Source of the DNA: Shewanella sediminis HAW-EB3
Lineage (GTDB): Bacteria > Pseudomonadota > Gammaproteobacteria > Enterobacterales > Shewanellaceae
Length of the DNA stretch: 64,000 nt
Assembly (NCBI RefSeq): GCF_000018025.1
Contig: NC_009831.1
Span: forward strand, 1,612,001-1,676,000
Direction: 5' to 3'
Part shown: one piece after another, positions 25,910 to 35,154 of the stretch
Layout: each line of letters begins with the position of its first letter
How positions within the stretch are numbered: position 1 is the first letter of the stretch
Made by a program: the position numbers and the translations under genes
The notes under the pieces: generated by a model
Databases searched by the model: none
What the model saw: only the letters and a program-made list of their open reading frames with translations
Told to the model about the DNA's origin: nothing

Positions 25910-26414
25910 TTTTCACCCATCATTATATTAAAAGTAATTTATCGATTCGATGTGTGTTTATCTTATTGAAAACCTTTCCACTATTCATTACTTACAGTGT
26001 TAGTTGTTGAGTCGCTTTTTTTTATTCATATCACTAAGATTTTGCTGGCTGACTAACCGAGTCACATAAAAAAGAGTCTCGGGAATAACTCAATTCCGAC
26101 ATATCTGTTTCTACTGCAACCAGCTGTTAAAAATGATCACTGTTTAATAACAATGAGGCGGCAGTTTTCCTTCCTTGTATCTCTAAGACTTATCAATTTT
26201 CTTAATGATGTCTGGTAAATCCACCCTCTATATCATGAGCTCACCTTAACAAAGAGAGACCCCTTCTTTGTTAAAGCCTTTGTAAAACCCATAGTAACCA
26301 TTAGCAAGCCTAAGTCAGTCGCCGGTGACACGCTATGTCAGAAAGTAGCCAGACCCATACAAGGTGAGTAACCGGGCAAAAGCCAACTCATTCAGAGAAC
26401 CATAGAGAATTATT
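25910..26414. other. Intergenic region between divergent alpha/beta hydrolase and barrel genes
   Basis: About 505 bp without a supportable ORF. It is AT-rich near the hydrolase start and should hold both divergent promoters. No clear hairpin or operator could be named. Confidence 0.4.
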
Positions 26415-27092
26415 ATGAAAAAAGTATTATTAGCGTGCGCCGTAACTTCAATGTTAGCCCTATCCGCTTCGGCAACTGCGAGTGAATTTACACTCAACCC
26501 TATGGTTGGTGTTTCAAACAGTAAGGCCATGGGAACTAAGGCTGCCATCGGTTTGGAAGCGGGTTATAGCGACTTCGTTTTTGGTTATACCTACAGCGGT
26601 GCCGAGAAAGGTCAGAATATTAATACCAGCTTTGAAACAGACGTCATGCCTGGATCGCCAGATGTAGAGATGATTCAGGTAAACGGTAGCGAAAGAAATG
26701 ATTATAAGGCTCATACCTTATACCTTGGTTACCAGTTTGATATCGGAGCAGGACAGCTAGCACTTAAGGCCGGTGCCGAGTTTTCAAAGCTAAAATCAGT
26801 GGGTCAATATGAACTTAATAATGCCACTCCGGGGCAAGAAACGGTCGATATAGCAGAACTAAGCTTAAACACCGCTAGCAGCACCGTGATTAAGCCTATG
26901 ATTGGTGTCGGTTACTACATGAATAACGGCCTGAATTTCAACCTGCACTATACCTTCCACAACGGCGATCGTGACATGAAAGGAACCGGTTCGGTTCTCG
27001 ACGCCCGAGGTACCGATGCAGGGCCTGTATCTTACTCTACTTCCGATAAAGACTTCAGCACTGTGATGTTTACTGTTGGTTACCGTTTCTAA
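26415..27092 (+). CDS. Outer-membrane beta-barrel protein (OmpW/Opa-like size)
   Basis: 225-aa exported protein: signal peptide at 1-23 (ends ATA/SE), then roughly eight amphipathic strands (AIGLEAGYSDFVFGYTYSG, HTLYLGYQFDIGAGQLALKAGAEF, PMIGVGYYMNNGLNFNLHYTFHNG), ending in TVMFTVGYRF with the terminal Phe for barrel assembly. It looks like a small eight-stranded barrel; function unknown. It is followed at once by a terminator, so it is monocistronic. Confidence 0.75.
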   Translation: MKKVLLACAVTSMLALSASATASEFTLNPMVGVSNSKAMGTKAAIGLEAGYSDFVFGYTYSGAEKGQNINTSFETDVMPGSPDVEMIQVNGSERNDYKAHTLYLGYQFDIGAGQLALKAGAEFSKLKSVGQYELNNATPGQETVDIAELSLNTASSTVIKPMIGVGYYMNNGLNFNLHYTFHNGDRDMKGTGSVLDARGTDAGPVSYSTSDKDFSTVMFTVGYRF

Positions 27093-27123
27093 GTCATTAC
27101 TTAAATGATAAAGAATAAACGAT

Positions 27124-27147
27124 AAGCGTCCACTCGGGCGCTTTTTA
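27124..27147 (+). terminator. Rho-independent terminator after the small barrel gene
   Basis: AAGCGTCC pairs with GGGCGCTT (one G-T pair) across ACTC and is followed by a T-tract (TTTTTAAT). Confidence 0.8.
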
Positions 27148-27213
27148 ATATTTACAGGCCGATAAGTGAGAGCTTCTCCTTGCCTGAAATCGAAGATTAT
27201 CTGGAGTCATTTC

Positions 27214-27507
27214 ATGAAAAATATGAACCTTGATTTGTTTGGCAAGATCTCATTTGAGAAGGTGCTTAACGGCGTCTTTATCGGTGTCGGTCTGGTTATT
27301 ATTTTCTTAGCCCTTGCGGCATGTTCCATTCATGAAGAGGCCGCTATGGCAAACATGAGTAACCCGGCTTCCGACTACTGCCTTGCATTGGATGGAAAGC
27401 TGGAGATTGTCAGCGGTCCCGATGGACAACAAGGTATTTGCACGCTTCCCTCGGGTGAAGTGATTGAAGAGTGGGAATTGTATCGTCGAGAACATCAAGA
27501 TAAATAA
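27214..27507 (+). CDS. DUF333-domain small membrane protein
   Basis: 97-aa protein. The ATG at 27214 is preceded by CTGGAG. An N-terminal membrane helix (about 18-35, VFIGVGLVIIFLALAAC) ends in a possible lipobox-like LAAC. The C-terminal part NPASDYCLALDGKLEIVSGPDGQQGICTLPSGEVIEEWELYRREH is the DUF333 module, with its two conserved cysteines and E-E-W-x-L/YR ending. DUF333 proteins are putative hemolysin-related or periplasmic lipoproteins of unknown role. Monocistronic. Confidence 0.75.
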   Translation: MKNMNLDLFGKISFEKVLNGVFIGVGLVIIFLALAACSIHEEAAMANMSNPASDYCLALDGKLEIVSGPDGQQGICTLPSGEVIEEWELYRREHQDK

Positions 27508-27580
27508 CATCTTCTCTTATTTAATCTGGCTACTTATAGATCTATAGCGGTTGTTTTTAATGCCCCAGAGGGAAAATTTA

Positions 27581-28153
27581 ATGCATGCATCAAGTGTTAC
27601 TTTAAAAGCAGATTCAGGTTTTACCTTAGTCGAACTCGTGATAGTAATAGTGATTTTGGGCATTTTGTCAGTGGTTGCGGCGCCCAAGTTTATCAATTTA
27701 AAAAGTGATGCTCACCGTTCGGTATTAAATGGTGTAAGAGGGGCTATCTCAAGCGGAAACCAGCTGGTTTACTCTAAAGCTGTGCTACAGGGAAAAGAGC
27801 GGCAAGCTGTGGCCGACGTTCAACTGGGAGGAAGCTTAGGCAGCGCCGTATTGACCTATGGTCATATCCCTTCCTCTTTGCCAGTGTCACAAAAAGCCAG
27901 CACAAAGAACATTGATAGTGCCGCCGTATATGAAAGTATTACTCAGATTCTGGCATTAGATGCTGAACATCTCAAGGATGAGTCCTCTGTCGCTACTCGC
28001 CAGTGGGGTATTTATATTGAAGGCGGCAGTGATAAATTTGTAAATTTTGTGCCAAGAGGTTTATCTGTCGATTCTGAGTGTCACCTGCAATATACGGGTA
28101 TAAATGGAGAAGGAGAAGCCGTTATGTTGACATTAATCGACAATGGTTGTTAA
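27581..28153 (+). CDS. Type IV/MSHA-like prepilin, orphan
   Basis: 190-aa prepilin-like protein. A short leader is cleaved at G/F in DSGFTLVELVIVIVILGILSVVAAPKFINL, with the essential Glu at +5 and a hydrophobic helix. The segment after it (KSDAHRSVLNGVRGAISSGNQLVYSKA) is MshA-like. The chain ends in a Cys (IDNGC), with one earlier Cys (SECHLQY), giving the usual C-terminal disulfide loop. The ATG at 27581 is chosen over the upstream TTG because GAGGG lies 9 nt before it. No pilus assembly genes are nearby, so it must use a machinery encoded elsewhere. Confidence 0.85.
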   Translation: MHASSVTLKADSGFTLVELVIVIVILGILSVVAAPKFINLKSDAHRSVLNGVRGAISSGNQLVYSKAVLQGKERQAVADVQLGGSLGSAVLTYGHIPSSLPVSQKASTKNIDSAAVYESITQILALDAEHLKDESSVATRQWGIYIEGGSDKFVNFVPRGLSVDSECHLQYTGINGEGEAVMLTLIDNGC

Positions 28154-28499
28154 GAGTATGATGCTGAGTCGAATCTGAAAACTGACTGCTTTCGCATCCC
28201 ATCATCCCGACATCAAGTGGCGAGGAACGATATTTTCGGGATCCAGCTGGACTTAAGCGCCTTCGATTCCGTATAAATTTCCTCCTTCACTTTACGGAAA
28301 GACAAACTTATCAAAATTTGTGTGATTGACTATTAGTCGTTGCCTTTCCCTATCTATTGTCGAGTCGTCATCTCCCTTGTCTCTGTTTTATTTCCGCTTT
28401 TCGTGAATTTTTTCACCACCTCTACTAAGCTAAATTCAACTTTGTTTTGCATTCAATAAAGTTATCGGAGCAGTCAATAGTGATAGTTAAAAGGTGAAT
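28154..28499. other. Intergenic region upstream of the hybrid kinase
   Basis: 346 bp with no ORF of note. A 7-bp inverted repeat ATCCCGA (28204-28210) / TCGGGAT (28236-28242) is present, without a T-tract. It probably holds the promoter of the kinase gene. Confidence 0.35.
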
Positions 28500-31400
28500 A
28501 TGGACGATAAGCCGAATGAAATAGATAGCCCTGCTAAAAGTAAGTACGGCTCTTTGAGTCTCAGTTTGATTCTATGGTTTCTGATGCTCTCATTAATCCC
28601 ATTGGTTGGAGTTTCCTGGTTTAGTTATGAGCAAGCGAAACAGAGCCTGGTCAATGAGTTACAAAAGGAGCTGGCTCAGTCCTCTTTATTGAGCACAAAA
28701 GCCATTCAGAGCTGGTTTCAGTATCGAATGGTCGATCTTAATGTTGAAGCCGCTTCACCCAACAACTCCCTCTTACTGCAGTCACTTATCGCGGGGCTGG
28801 AGAGGAGTAAACTGGCGGGAGATGAATATGTTCGAACTTCTGACTGGGACCAGACAGTCGATACCTATCAGCATGAGCTTCTGGCTAAGGCTCATCAGTA
28901 TGACTATATCAGTGATCTGTATTTAATTGATATGCAGGGGAATATCCTCTTCACCGTGACTAAAGAGGAGGATCTTGGTCAAAATATTTTTAGTGAAAAA
29001 AACAGTGATTCGCTGTTTTCGACCAGTGTCCGCTTAGCTCTTGATACCGGCGATGCTAATTTTTCCGGATTAGAACGTTATGAAGCGTCATCTGAGTCTA
29101 TTGCGGGGTTCGTCAGTGCACGCCTGTTTGATGAGTTTGGAGAACCCATCGGGGTTTTCGTTATCCAGTTAAAGTTTGAGAAGATACTGAATTTATTAGG
29201 CTCTACTTTCGGTGTGAATAGCTCGTTATCACACTACCTGGTAGCTGAAGATGGCACATTAAGAACGCCCATAAAAGATAATTGGAATGAAGTACTTCTG
29301 AGAAAAATTGATACTTTCCAATTTAACATCTGGCGTAACAAACGTAGATTGCATGAAGGCGATAGCAGGAATGCTGGTACGGATGAGCCGAGTATAAAAG
29401 AGTCGGCTTCTGAGTATATTGGCCCTAACGGCCAAGAGGTTATCGGCATGGGTCAGGAAGTCAAAATGGCTAATGTGACCTGGCTACTCATTAGTGAATT
29501 GGAGCGGGATGAAGCGTTATCGGCGATAAACTGGTTAGGCAAGATAACTATGTTTTTAGTCATGATTACCGCTTTAGTCGTCATTATTGCGGCTGTCTAT
29601 ATCACCCGAAAAATCACCTATCCGATTAATGTGTTAGCGGCGGCGAGCCTGAAGATGGCCTCAGGAAAGGAGGTGGGTGAACTAACGATAGATAGTCACA
29701 ATGAGATAGGCCTACTGACCGATGCATTTAACTTTATGGTCGATGCAAGAACAAGCCATGAAAAGAAGTTGTACAAGACTAAAGAGCAGCTGCAACAGGC
29801 ATTGGAGAGTTTAGAGGGGCAAAAATTTGCTCTCGATCAACACTCCATCGTCGCGGTGACAGATCTGAAGGGTACGATCACCTATGTCAACCAGCTTTTT
29901 ACAGAGATCAGTGGATATGCATCCGAAGAGCTTCTGGGCCGGAATCACAGAATACTCAACTCGGGTCATCATCCCCGGGGCTTTTTCAAGCAGATGTATG
30001 AGGTGATCACTAAGGGAGAGGTATGGAACGCCGAGATATGTAACAGAGCCAAAAATGGCACCTTGTATTGGGTTGATACGACAGTTGTTCCACTTAAAGA
30101 CGCTGAGGGTCACCCCCATAGTTATATTGCAATTCGCACCGATATCACCGAGAGAATGACCGCATCTATAAAGGCGAATGAAGCGCTGTCTCTGATGCAT
30201 TCAGTGCTCGAATCTACAGATAACGGCATCTTAGTTACCAGCATTCAGGGCAAGATACTGCAGGTCAATAATCGATTTATGGAACTCTGGAAGATAGATG
30301 ACAAAACCTTGATTGGACGCGATGACTCAGAGATTGCTCACTATGCCAAGTCTCAGCTTGTGGATTCCGCGTCTTTTATACAAGGCATTGAGCGGCTATA
30401 CAGGGATCCGGAGCTTGAGTTATTCGATACTTTAGCGTTTATTGATGGGAGGGTGTTTGAGCGTGTTTCACTTCCTATGATGTCAGAAGGTGGGGTGCTT
30501 GGCAGGGTCTGGAGTTTTCGGGATGTTACCGAGAGTATGAAGATTCGGAGTGAGCTGATGCTGGCTAAAGAGGGAGCCGAGCTGGCGGTAAAAGCCAAGA
30601 GTGAGTTCTTGGCCAGTATGAGCCATGAGATACGAACGCCGATGAATGGTGTTCTGGGTATGTTGGGCTTGTTACTCAATACTAAATTGTCTGATTTTCA
30701 GCGTCGAAGAGTGAGTATCGCCCAATCGAGTGCAGAATCTTTACTGACGCTTATCAATGATATTCTCGACTATTCTAAAATTGATGCCGGTAAGCTTGAG
30801 CTGGAAAATTTAGATTTTAATTTACGGGGTATGCTGGGGGAGTTTGCCGAGGGCATGGCTCACCTGGCTCAGGATAAAGATCTTGAACTTATTCTCGACG
30901 TCAAAGGCGTCGAGTATTCTATGGTCAATGGCGACCCAGGACGTCTGAGACAAGCATTAACCAATCTCACGGGCAATGCGATTAAGTTTACCAAGCAGGG
31001 CGAAGTGGTGATTAAGGCAGAGCTTGTTCCCTGCGATGATGAGACATTGTGGCGTTTAAAATGTTCGGTTTCAGATACCGGCATTGGTATCGCGGAGGAT
31101 AAAATTGACTCACTGTTTGACTCTTTCAGTCAGGTGGATGCTTCAACGACCCGAAAGTATGGCGGAACCGGGTTAGGACTGGCCATTGTCGATAAAGTCT
31201 GCAATCTGATGGGGGGCAGTGTGTCGGTAGAAAGTGAAGAGGGGGTGGGGAGTTGTTTTCGTTTCGAGGTGAGTTTAGGGCGAAGTACTCACTCCCAGTT
31301 GGTTGTGCCTAAGGTCGATATTACCGCCTTAAAGTTATTGGTCGTCGATGATAATGAAACCAACAGAGAGGTGATCCGTGGCCAGCTCGAATACTGGGGG

Positions 31401-32906
31401 GCCGATGTCGTCGAAGCTAAGAGTGGTCCGCAGGCCATTCAGATATGTGAAGAGTATTTTGAAGATCCGGATAAGCAGCTGTTCGATGTGGCATTTTTAG
31501 ATATGCAGATGGCCGATATGGATGGAGCTGAGCTGGGAAAGAGGTTGAAAGCCGACAGCAGATTCGAACCGATTAAACTGGTAATGATGACCTCTATGTC
31601 ACAAATCGGTGATACACACTTCTTCGCCGAACTCGGTTTTAGCGCCTATTTTCCTAAGCCTACAACGACATCCGATCTATTTGACGCCTTATCGATTGTT
31701 TCTGAAGGGGGGCAGGCTCTGCAAGAGGCTCAGCCGCTGGTGACTCATCATTATTTACAGTCATTGAGCCAGGTTAAGAGGGGAGAGGTGTTTAGCTGGC
31801 CCGAAGATACCCATATTCTTTTAGTCGAAGATAACTACGTTAATCAGCTGGTTGCTAAGGGGATCTTAGAAGACTTAGGTTTATCGACCGAGGTTGCCGA
31901 TAATGGAGCCTTGGCATTGGAACAATTGCTGCGGGGTGGCAGCAAGCCATACTCACTGATATTGATGGACTGTCAAATGCCCGAGCTCGATGGCTACGAG
32001 ACAACCAGACAGATCCGAGCCGGAAATGCGGGTGAACAATATCTTGATATTCCCATTGTGGCGATGACTGCAAACGCCATGATGGGCGATAAAGAGAAGT
32101 GCTTAGATGCCGGGATGAGCGACTACCTCTCTAAACCTATCGATTCAGATAAACTGCGTTTGAAACTATATCAATGGCTTACCGTTAGTCATGGTGAGCA
32201 AGGAGGAAAAGAAGCGGATCTGTTTTCTCCACCAGTTGAATCAAAGCCCTCTATACTTGATGAACAAGACGCTTCAGTTGGTGAAGTCCCAGTCTGGGAT
32301 AGAGAGGGCTTAATGAAGCGAGCCATGGGGAAGGAGTCACTCTTTAATTCAATCGTGACCCTTTTTATGGAGGATATTCCTGCTCGGGTAGATTCACTCT
32401 TGCTTGCAGCAGAGAGTGAAGATATCGAGCAGAGCAGGCAGTTGGCGCATACGGTTAAGGGCGTTGCGGCTAATGTTGGTGCAGAAATGCTGCGGGCAGA
32501 GGCCGAAAAGATTGAGTCAGCGGCAAAAACTTACGATATCGATTCGATTAAGAAAGATATTCCAGTTTTTTGTTTGGCCTATAGCGCATTGAAAGCCTGT
32601 ATCGAAGATTTTCAACGTAACAATGTCTCGCAACTTCAGCAAGATAAATGCATGAGTGAGGATGCGTTAAATTTGATGCTGGAGGATATTGGTAACCTTC
32701 TCGACGATGGCAGTTATATTGATGTGGATGATTTTTCCAGTTTAAAGTGGGCGACCGAAAATGAAGCCATGCAGGAACTCTGTAACCAGTTACTAAATCA
32801 ACTGGCCGACTTTGAGCATACCGAGGCCACAGCGACATTAAGACTGTTAACTAAAGCGCTAACTGAAAGTCACTCGAAACTCAACAAGGACTTGGTTAAT
32901 GAATGA
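28500..32906 (+). CDS. Hybrid sensor histidine kinase (dCache-HAMP-PAS-PAS-HisKA-HATPase-REC-REC-HPt)
   Basis: 1468-aa membrane sensor. Order (rough positions): TM1 ~22-42, periplasmic Cache-type domain to ~345, TM2 ~350-370, HAMP ~372-425, PAS ~445-555 and ~570-690, HisKA with His709 (MSHEIRTP), HATPase with NLTGNAIKFT and GTGLGL, receiver 1 with Asp1001 (FLDMQM), receiver 2 with Asp1157 (LMDCQMP), HPt with His1317 (AHTVKG). All phosphorelay residues are intact. The ATG at 28500 is preferred to the GTG at 28494 (AAAAGG upstream). It overlaps the REC-GGDEF gene by 8 nt, so a phosphorelay to c-di-GMP output is likely. Confidence 0.92.
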   Translation: MDDKPNEIDSPAKSKYGSLSLSLILWFLMLSLIPLVGVSWFSYEQAKQSLVNELQKELAQSSLLSTKAIQSWFQYRMVDLNVEAASPNNSLLLQSLIAGLERSKLAGDEYVRTSDWDQTVDTYQHELLAKAHQYDYISDLYLIDMQGNILFTVTKEEDLGQNIFSEKNSDSLFSTSVRLALDTGDANFSGLERYEASSESIAGFVSARLFDEFGEPIGVFVIQLKFEKILNLLGSTFGVNSSLSHYLVAEDGTLRTPIKDNWNEVLLRKIDTFQFNIWRNKRRLHEGDSRNAGTDEPSIKESASEYIGPNGQEVIGMGQEVKMANVTWLLISELERDEALSAINWLGKITMFLVMITALVVIIAAVYITRKITYPINVLAAASLKMASGKEVGELTIDSHNEIGLLTDAFNFMVDARTSHEKKLYKTKEQLQQALESLEGQKFALDQHSIVAVTDLKGTITYVNQLFTEISGYASEELLGRNHRILNSGHHPRGFFKQMYEVITKGEVWNAEICNRAKNGTLYWVDTTVVPLKDAEGHPHSYIAIRTDITERMTASIKANEALSLMHSVLESTDNGILVTSIQGKILQVNNRFMELWKIDDKTLIGRDDSEIAHYAKSQLVDSASFIQGIERLYRDPELELFDTLAFIDGRVFERVSLPMMSEGGVLGRVWSFRDVTESMKIRSELMLAKEGAELAVKAKSEFLASMSHEIRTPMNGVLGMLGLLLNTKLSDFQRRRVSIAQSSAESLLTLINDILDYSKIDAGKLELENLDFNLRGMLGEFAEGMAHLAQDKDLELILDVKGVEYSMVNGDPGRLRQALTNLTGNAIKFTKQGEVVIKAELVPCDDETLWRLKCSVSDTGIGIAEDKIDSLFDSFSQVDASTTRKYGGTGLGLAIVDKVCNLMGGSVSVESEEGVGSCFRFEVSLGRSTHSQLVVPKVDITALKLLVVDDNETNREVIRGQLEYWGADVVEAKSGPQAIQICEEYFEDPDKQLFDVAFLDMQMADMDGAELGKRLKADSRFEPIKLVMMTSMSQIGDTHFFAELGFSAYFPKPTTTSDLFDALSIVSEGGQALQEAQPLVTHHYLQSLSQVKRGEVFSWPEDTHILLVEDNYVNQLVAKGILEDLGLSTEVADNGALALEQLLRGGSKPYSLILMDCQMPELDGYETTRQIRAGNAGEQYLDIPIVAMTANAMMGDKEKCLDAGMSDYLSKPIDSDKLRLKLYQWLTVSHGEQGGKEADLFSPPVESKPSILDEQDASVGEVPVWDREGLMKRAMGKESLFNSIVTLFMEDIPARVDSLLLAAESEDIEQSRQLAHTVKGVAANVGAEMLRAEAEKIESAAKTYDIDSIKKDIPVFCLAYSALKACIEDFQRNNVSQLQQDKCMSEDALNLMLEDIGNLLDDGSYIDVDDFSSLKWATENEAMQELCNQLLNQLADFEHTEATATLRLLTKALTESHSKLNKDLVNE

Positions 32907-33807
32907 CTTACCAACCATTTTGATCGTTGATGATACACGGACCAATATTCAACTATTGGCAGGGTGTTTGAAAAAAGACTATCGGCTAAAAATTGCAATG
33001 AATGGGCAGCGATGTCTCGAGCTCGCACGCATAGACCCCCTACCCGATCTCATTTTATTGGATGTGGTTATGCCAGAAATGGATGGTTATGAAGTATGTA
33101 GAAAGCTTAAGGCTAATCCACATACCCAGCATATTCCCATCATCTTCGTTACCGGGAGAGACAGTGATGATGAAGAGGAGTATGGCCTACAACTCGGAGC
33201 CGTAGATTACATCACTAAGCCTATTCGTCCCGCCATCGTTACCGCACGGGTCAGTACTCAGATCATGTTGAAACAAAAGAGTGATGAGTTGCGCAATATG
33301 GCGCTGCACGATCAGCTCACCCAGCTCTATAACCGTCATTTCCTGATCGAAGCCGCCAATCAAAAAATGGCAGAATCTATCCGGCACAATAATCCACTGT
33401 CGATATTGATGATAGATATCGACCATTTCAAGCAGGTTAACGATCAGTTCGGTCATCAGGCCGGGGATAGCGTGTTGCAGGCCGTTGCCAAGGCTTTAGC
33501 CGAGAGTAATCGCAAAGAGGATGTGGTTGCACGTTTCGGTGGGGAGGAATTTGTTGCCCTGTTTGAACATTGCTCAATCGATAGTGCCGAGGAGAAGGCT
33601 GAGAGGTTGAGGGATAAAATTGAACGATTAATGCCGGCGGGGATCCGCATTACCGCCAGCTTTGGTGTGGCAGAGCTGAGACCTAATGAAGAGAGTTTCG
33701 AGCAATTATTGGCACGCGCCGATGAGGCCGTTTATCGCGCGAAAGAGTTGGGAAGAAATAGAGTCGTATCGGCCACGATTCAGTTAAGTTGTAATGAAAA
33801 CTATTAG
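32899..33807 (+). CDS. REC-GGDEF response regulator (diguanylate cyclase)
   Basis: 302-aa PleD-like output protein. The N-terminal receiver has the acidic pair DD (11-12), phospho-acceptor Asp55 (LLDVVMPE) and the conserved Lys (YITKP). The C-terminal GGDEF domain has the active motif GGEEF (ARFGGEEFVAL), the metal/GTP segment IDIDHFKQVNDQFGHQAGD, and an intact RxxD inhibitory site (RKED) before it, so feedback by c-di-GMP is expected. It overlaps the end of the hybrid kinase gene by 8 nt and should be its partner through the kinase HPt domain. Confidence 0.92.
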   Translation: MNDLPTILIVDDTRTNIQLLAGCLKKDYRLKIAMNGQRCLELARIDPLPDLILLDVVMPEMDGYEVCRKLKANPHTQHIPIIFVTGRDSDDEEEYGLQLGAVDYITKPIRPAIVTARVSTQIMLKQKSDELRNMALHDQLTQLYNRHFLIEAANQKMAESIRHNNPLSILMIDIDHFKQVNDQFGHQAGDSVLQAVAKALAESNRKEDVVARFGGEEFVALFEHCSIDSAEEKAERLRDKIERLMPAGIRITASFGVAELRPNEESFEQLLARADEAVYRAKELGRNRVVSATIQLSCNENY

Positions 33808-33917
33808 CAAAAAAACTATTAGTAGAAAAACATTCAGGGCGTTTCACTCAGTACCGCCATTCAATGTGGCTGAATGAGTTAAAGCGGCTAAGTTAAGCAT
33901 TTACCGGAGAGTCAGAG

Positions 33918-35147
33918 ATGAAGCCAGTTTCTAATATACTAATCGTTGATGATACTGCTATTAGCCGTTTAATACTCAGGGGGATGCTTGAGGATAAGTA
34001 TCGTGTTACCGAAGCTGATAACGGTGAAACTTGCCTGGCCATGGTAAAGGATTCAATCCCCGACCTCTTACTGCTGGATGTCGATATGCCGGGGTTAACA
34101 GGTTATGAGGTGTGTGTCGCACTGAGAAAAGAATCTGCCACTGCAAACTTACCCATTATTTTCGTATCAGCTCTCGATACCGTAGAGGAAAGGCTGGCAG
34201 GCTTCGAAGCCGGAGCCGATGAGTACATTGTCAAACCCGCAGAACCGGAAGCACTTAATGCAAAGGTTGATACTTGCCTCGAACGGTATTTAGAGGTGTT
34301 TAATGCCGAGAAATCGGCATTAGAGGCTACTGAGATCGCCATGGAGGCGATGACCGTCAGCAGTGAATTAGGACAGGTGGTTAATTTTATTAAGGACGTA
34401 CAATCCATTGAACACCCCCATGAGGTGGGGCTTGCCATCATAAGAATTCTCAGGAACTTTGGGATGAACTCTGTGGCGAGAATTGACACCGGCTCCGCTG
34501 TTTTTGTGGACTGCGGCGAAGAGAGTATAGAAGCACAAGTGCTTTCTCGGTTTGTTGTTCATAGTGAACGAATATTAAGTGTGGGGATACGTACCGTTAT
34601 CAGAGCGCCCCATATCGTCTTGCTGATAAAGGATATGCCATTAGATGATGAAAAACGATGCGGAAGGTTCAGGGATCATATTGCTGTATTAATGGATATC
34701 GCCGGTGCTCACCTGGCTACCTTAAAAGCACGTGAGGAGATGGTTGAGCAAAGACAGAACATTTTTACTCAGGTCATCGCCGTTGCTGAGAAGCAGTTGG
34801 AGTTAACGACAGAGCGACTGTTTGAACATGACAGGCATTCTCAAGGGATCATGCATAGTATGGTCAATCAATTAGAGGGGATGCTTTTTGGACTCGGACT
34901 GGAGGAAGATCAGGAGAAACAGCTTATGGCTCTTGCAGATCAGACATCGTTAAAGATAGAGGAGACTCAGGGCGAAACACAGGTGGTGAGCAGAGAGTTA
35001 GGGACGATATTGGAAAGCTTATATGATTTTTTCAATACGCTTAACGATAATACTCCCCGTGACGATGTGTATGATAGCGCTTATGAAAAGACTGAGCATA
35101 ATGAACACTCTAGCCCTGAAGGAAACCCGGCCGATATGAGGTTATGA
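33918..35147 (+). CDS. Response regulator with unknown C-terminal output region
   Basis: 409-aa protein. Receiver domain at 1-125 with DD (11-12), Asp54 (LLDVDMPG) and Lys (YIVKPAE). The remainder (about 140-280) looks like a compact sensor-like domain (VNFIKDVQSIEHPHEVGLAIIRILRNFGMNSVARID) and then a helical region with heptads (280-380, EMVEQRQNIFTQVIAVAEKQLELTTERLFEHDRHSQGIMHSMVNQLEGMLFGLG). No HTH, GGDEF or kinase motif is found. 110 bp downstream of the REC-GGDEF gene on the same strand, it probably belongs to the same pathway. Confidence 0.85.
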   Translation: MKPVSNILIVDDTAISRLILRGMLEDKYRVTEADNGETCLAMVKDSIPDLLLLDVDMPGLTGYEVCVALRKESATANLPIIFVSALDTVEERLAGFEAGADEYIVKPAEPEALNAKVDTCLERYLEVFNAEKSALEATEIAMEAMTVSSELGQVVNFIKDVQSIEHPHEVGLAIIRILRNFGMNSVARIDTGSAVFVDCGEESIEAQVLSRFVVHSERILSVGIRTVIRAPHIVLLIKDMPLDDEKRCGRFRDHIAVLMDIAGAHLATLKAREEMVEQRQNIFTQVIAVAEKQLELTTERLFEHDRHSQGIMHSMVNQLEGMLFGLGLEEDQEKQLMALADQTSLKIEETQGETQVVSRELGTILESLYDFFNTLNDNTPRDDVYDSAYEKTEHNEHSSPEGNPADMRL

Positions 35148-35154
35148 CTTTCTT

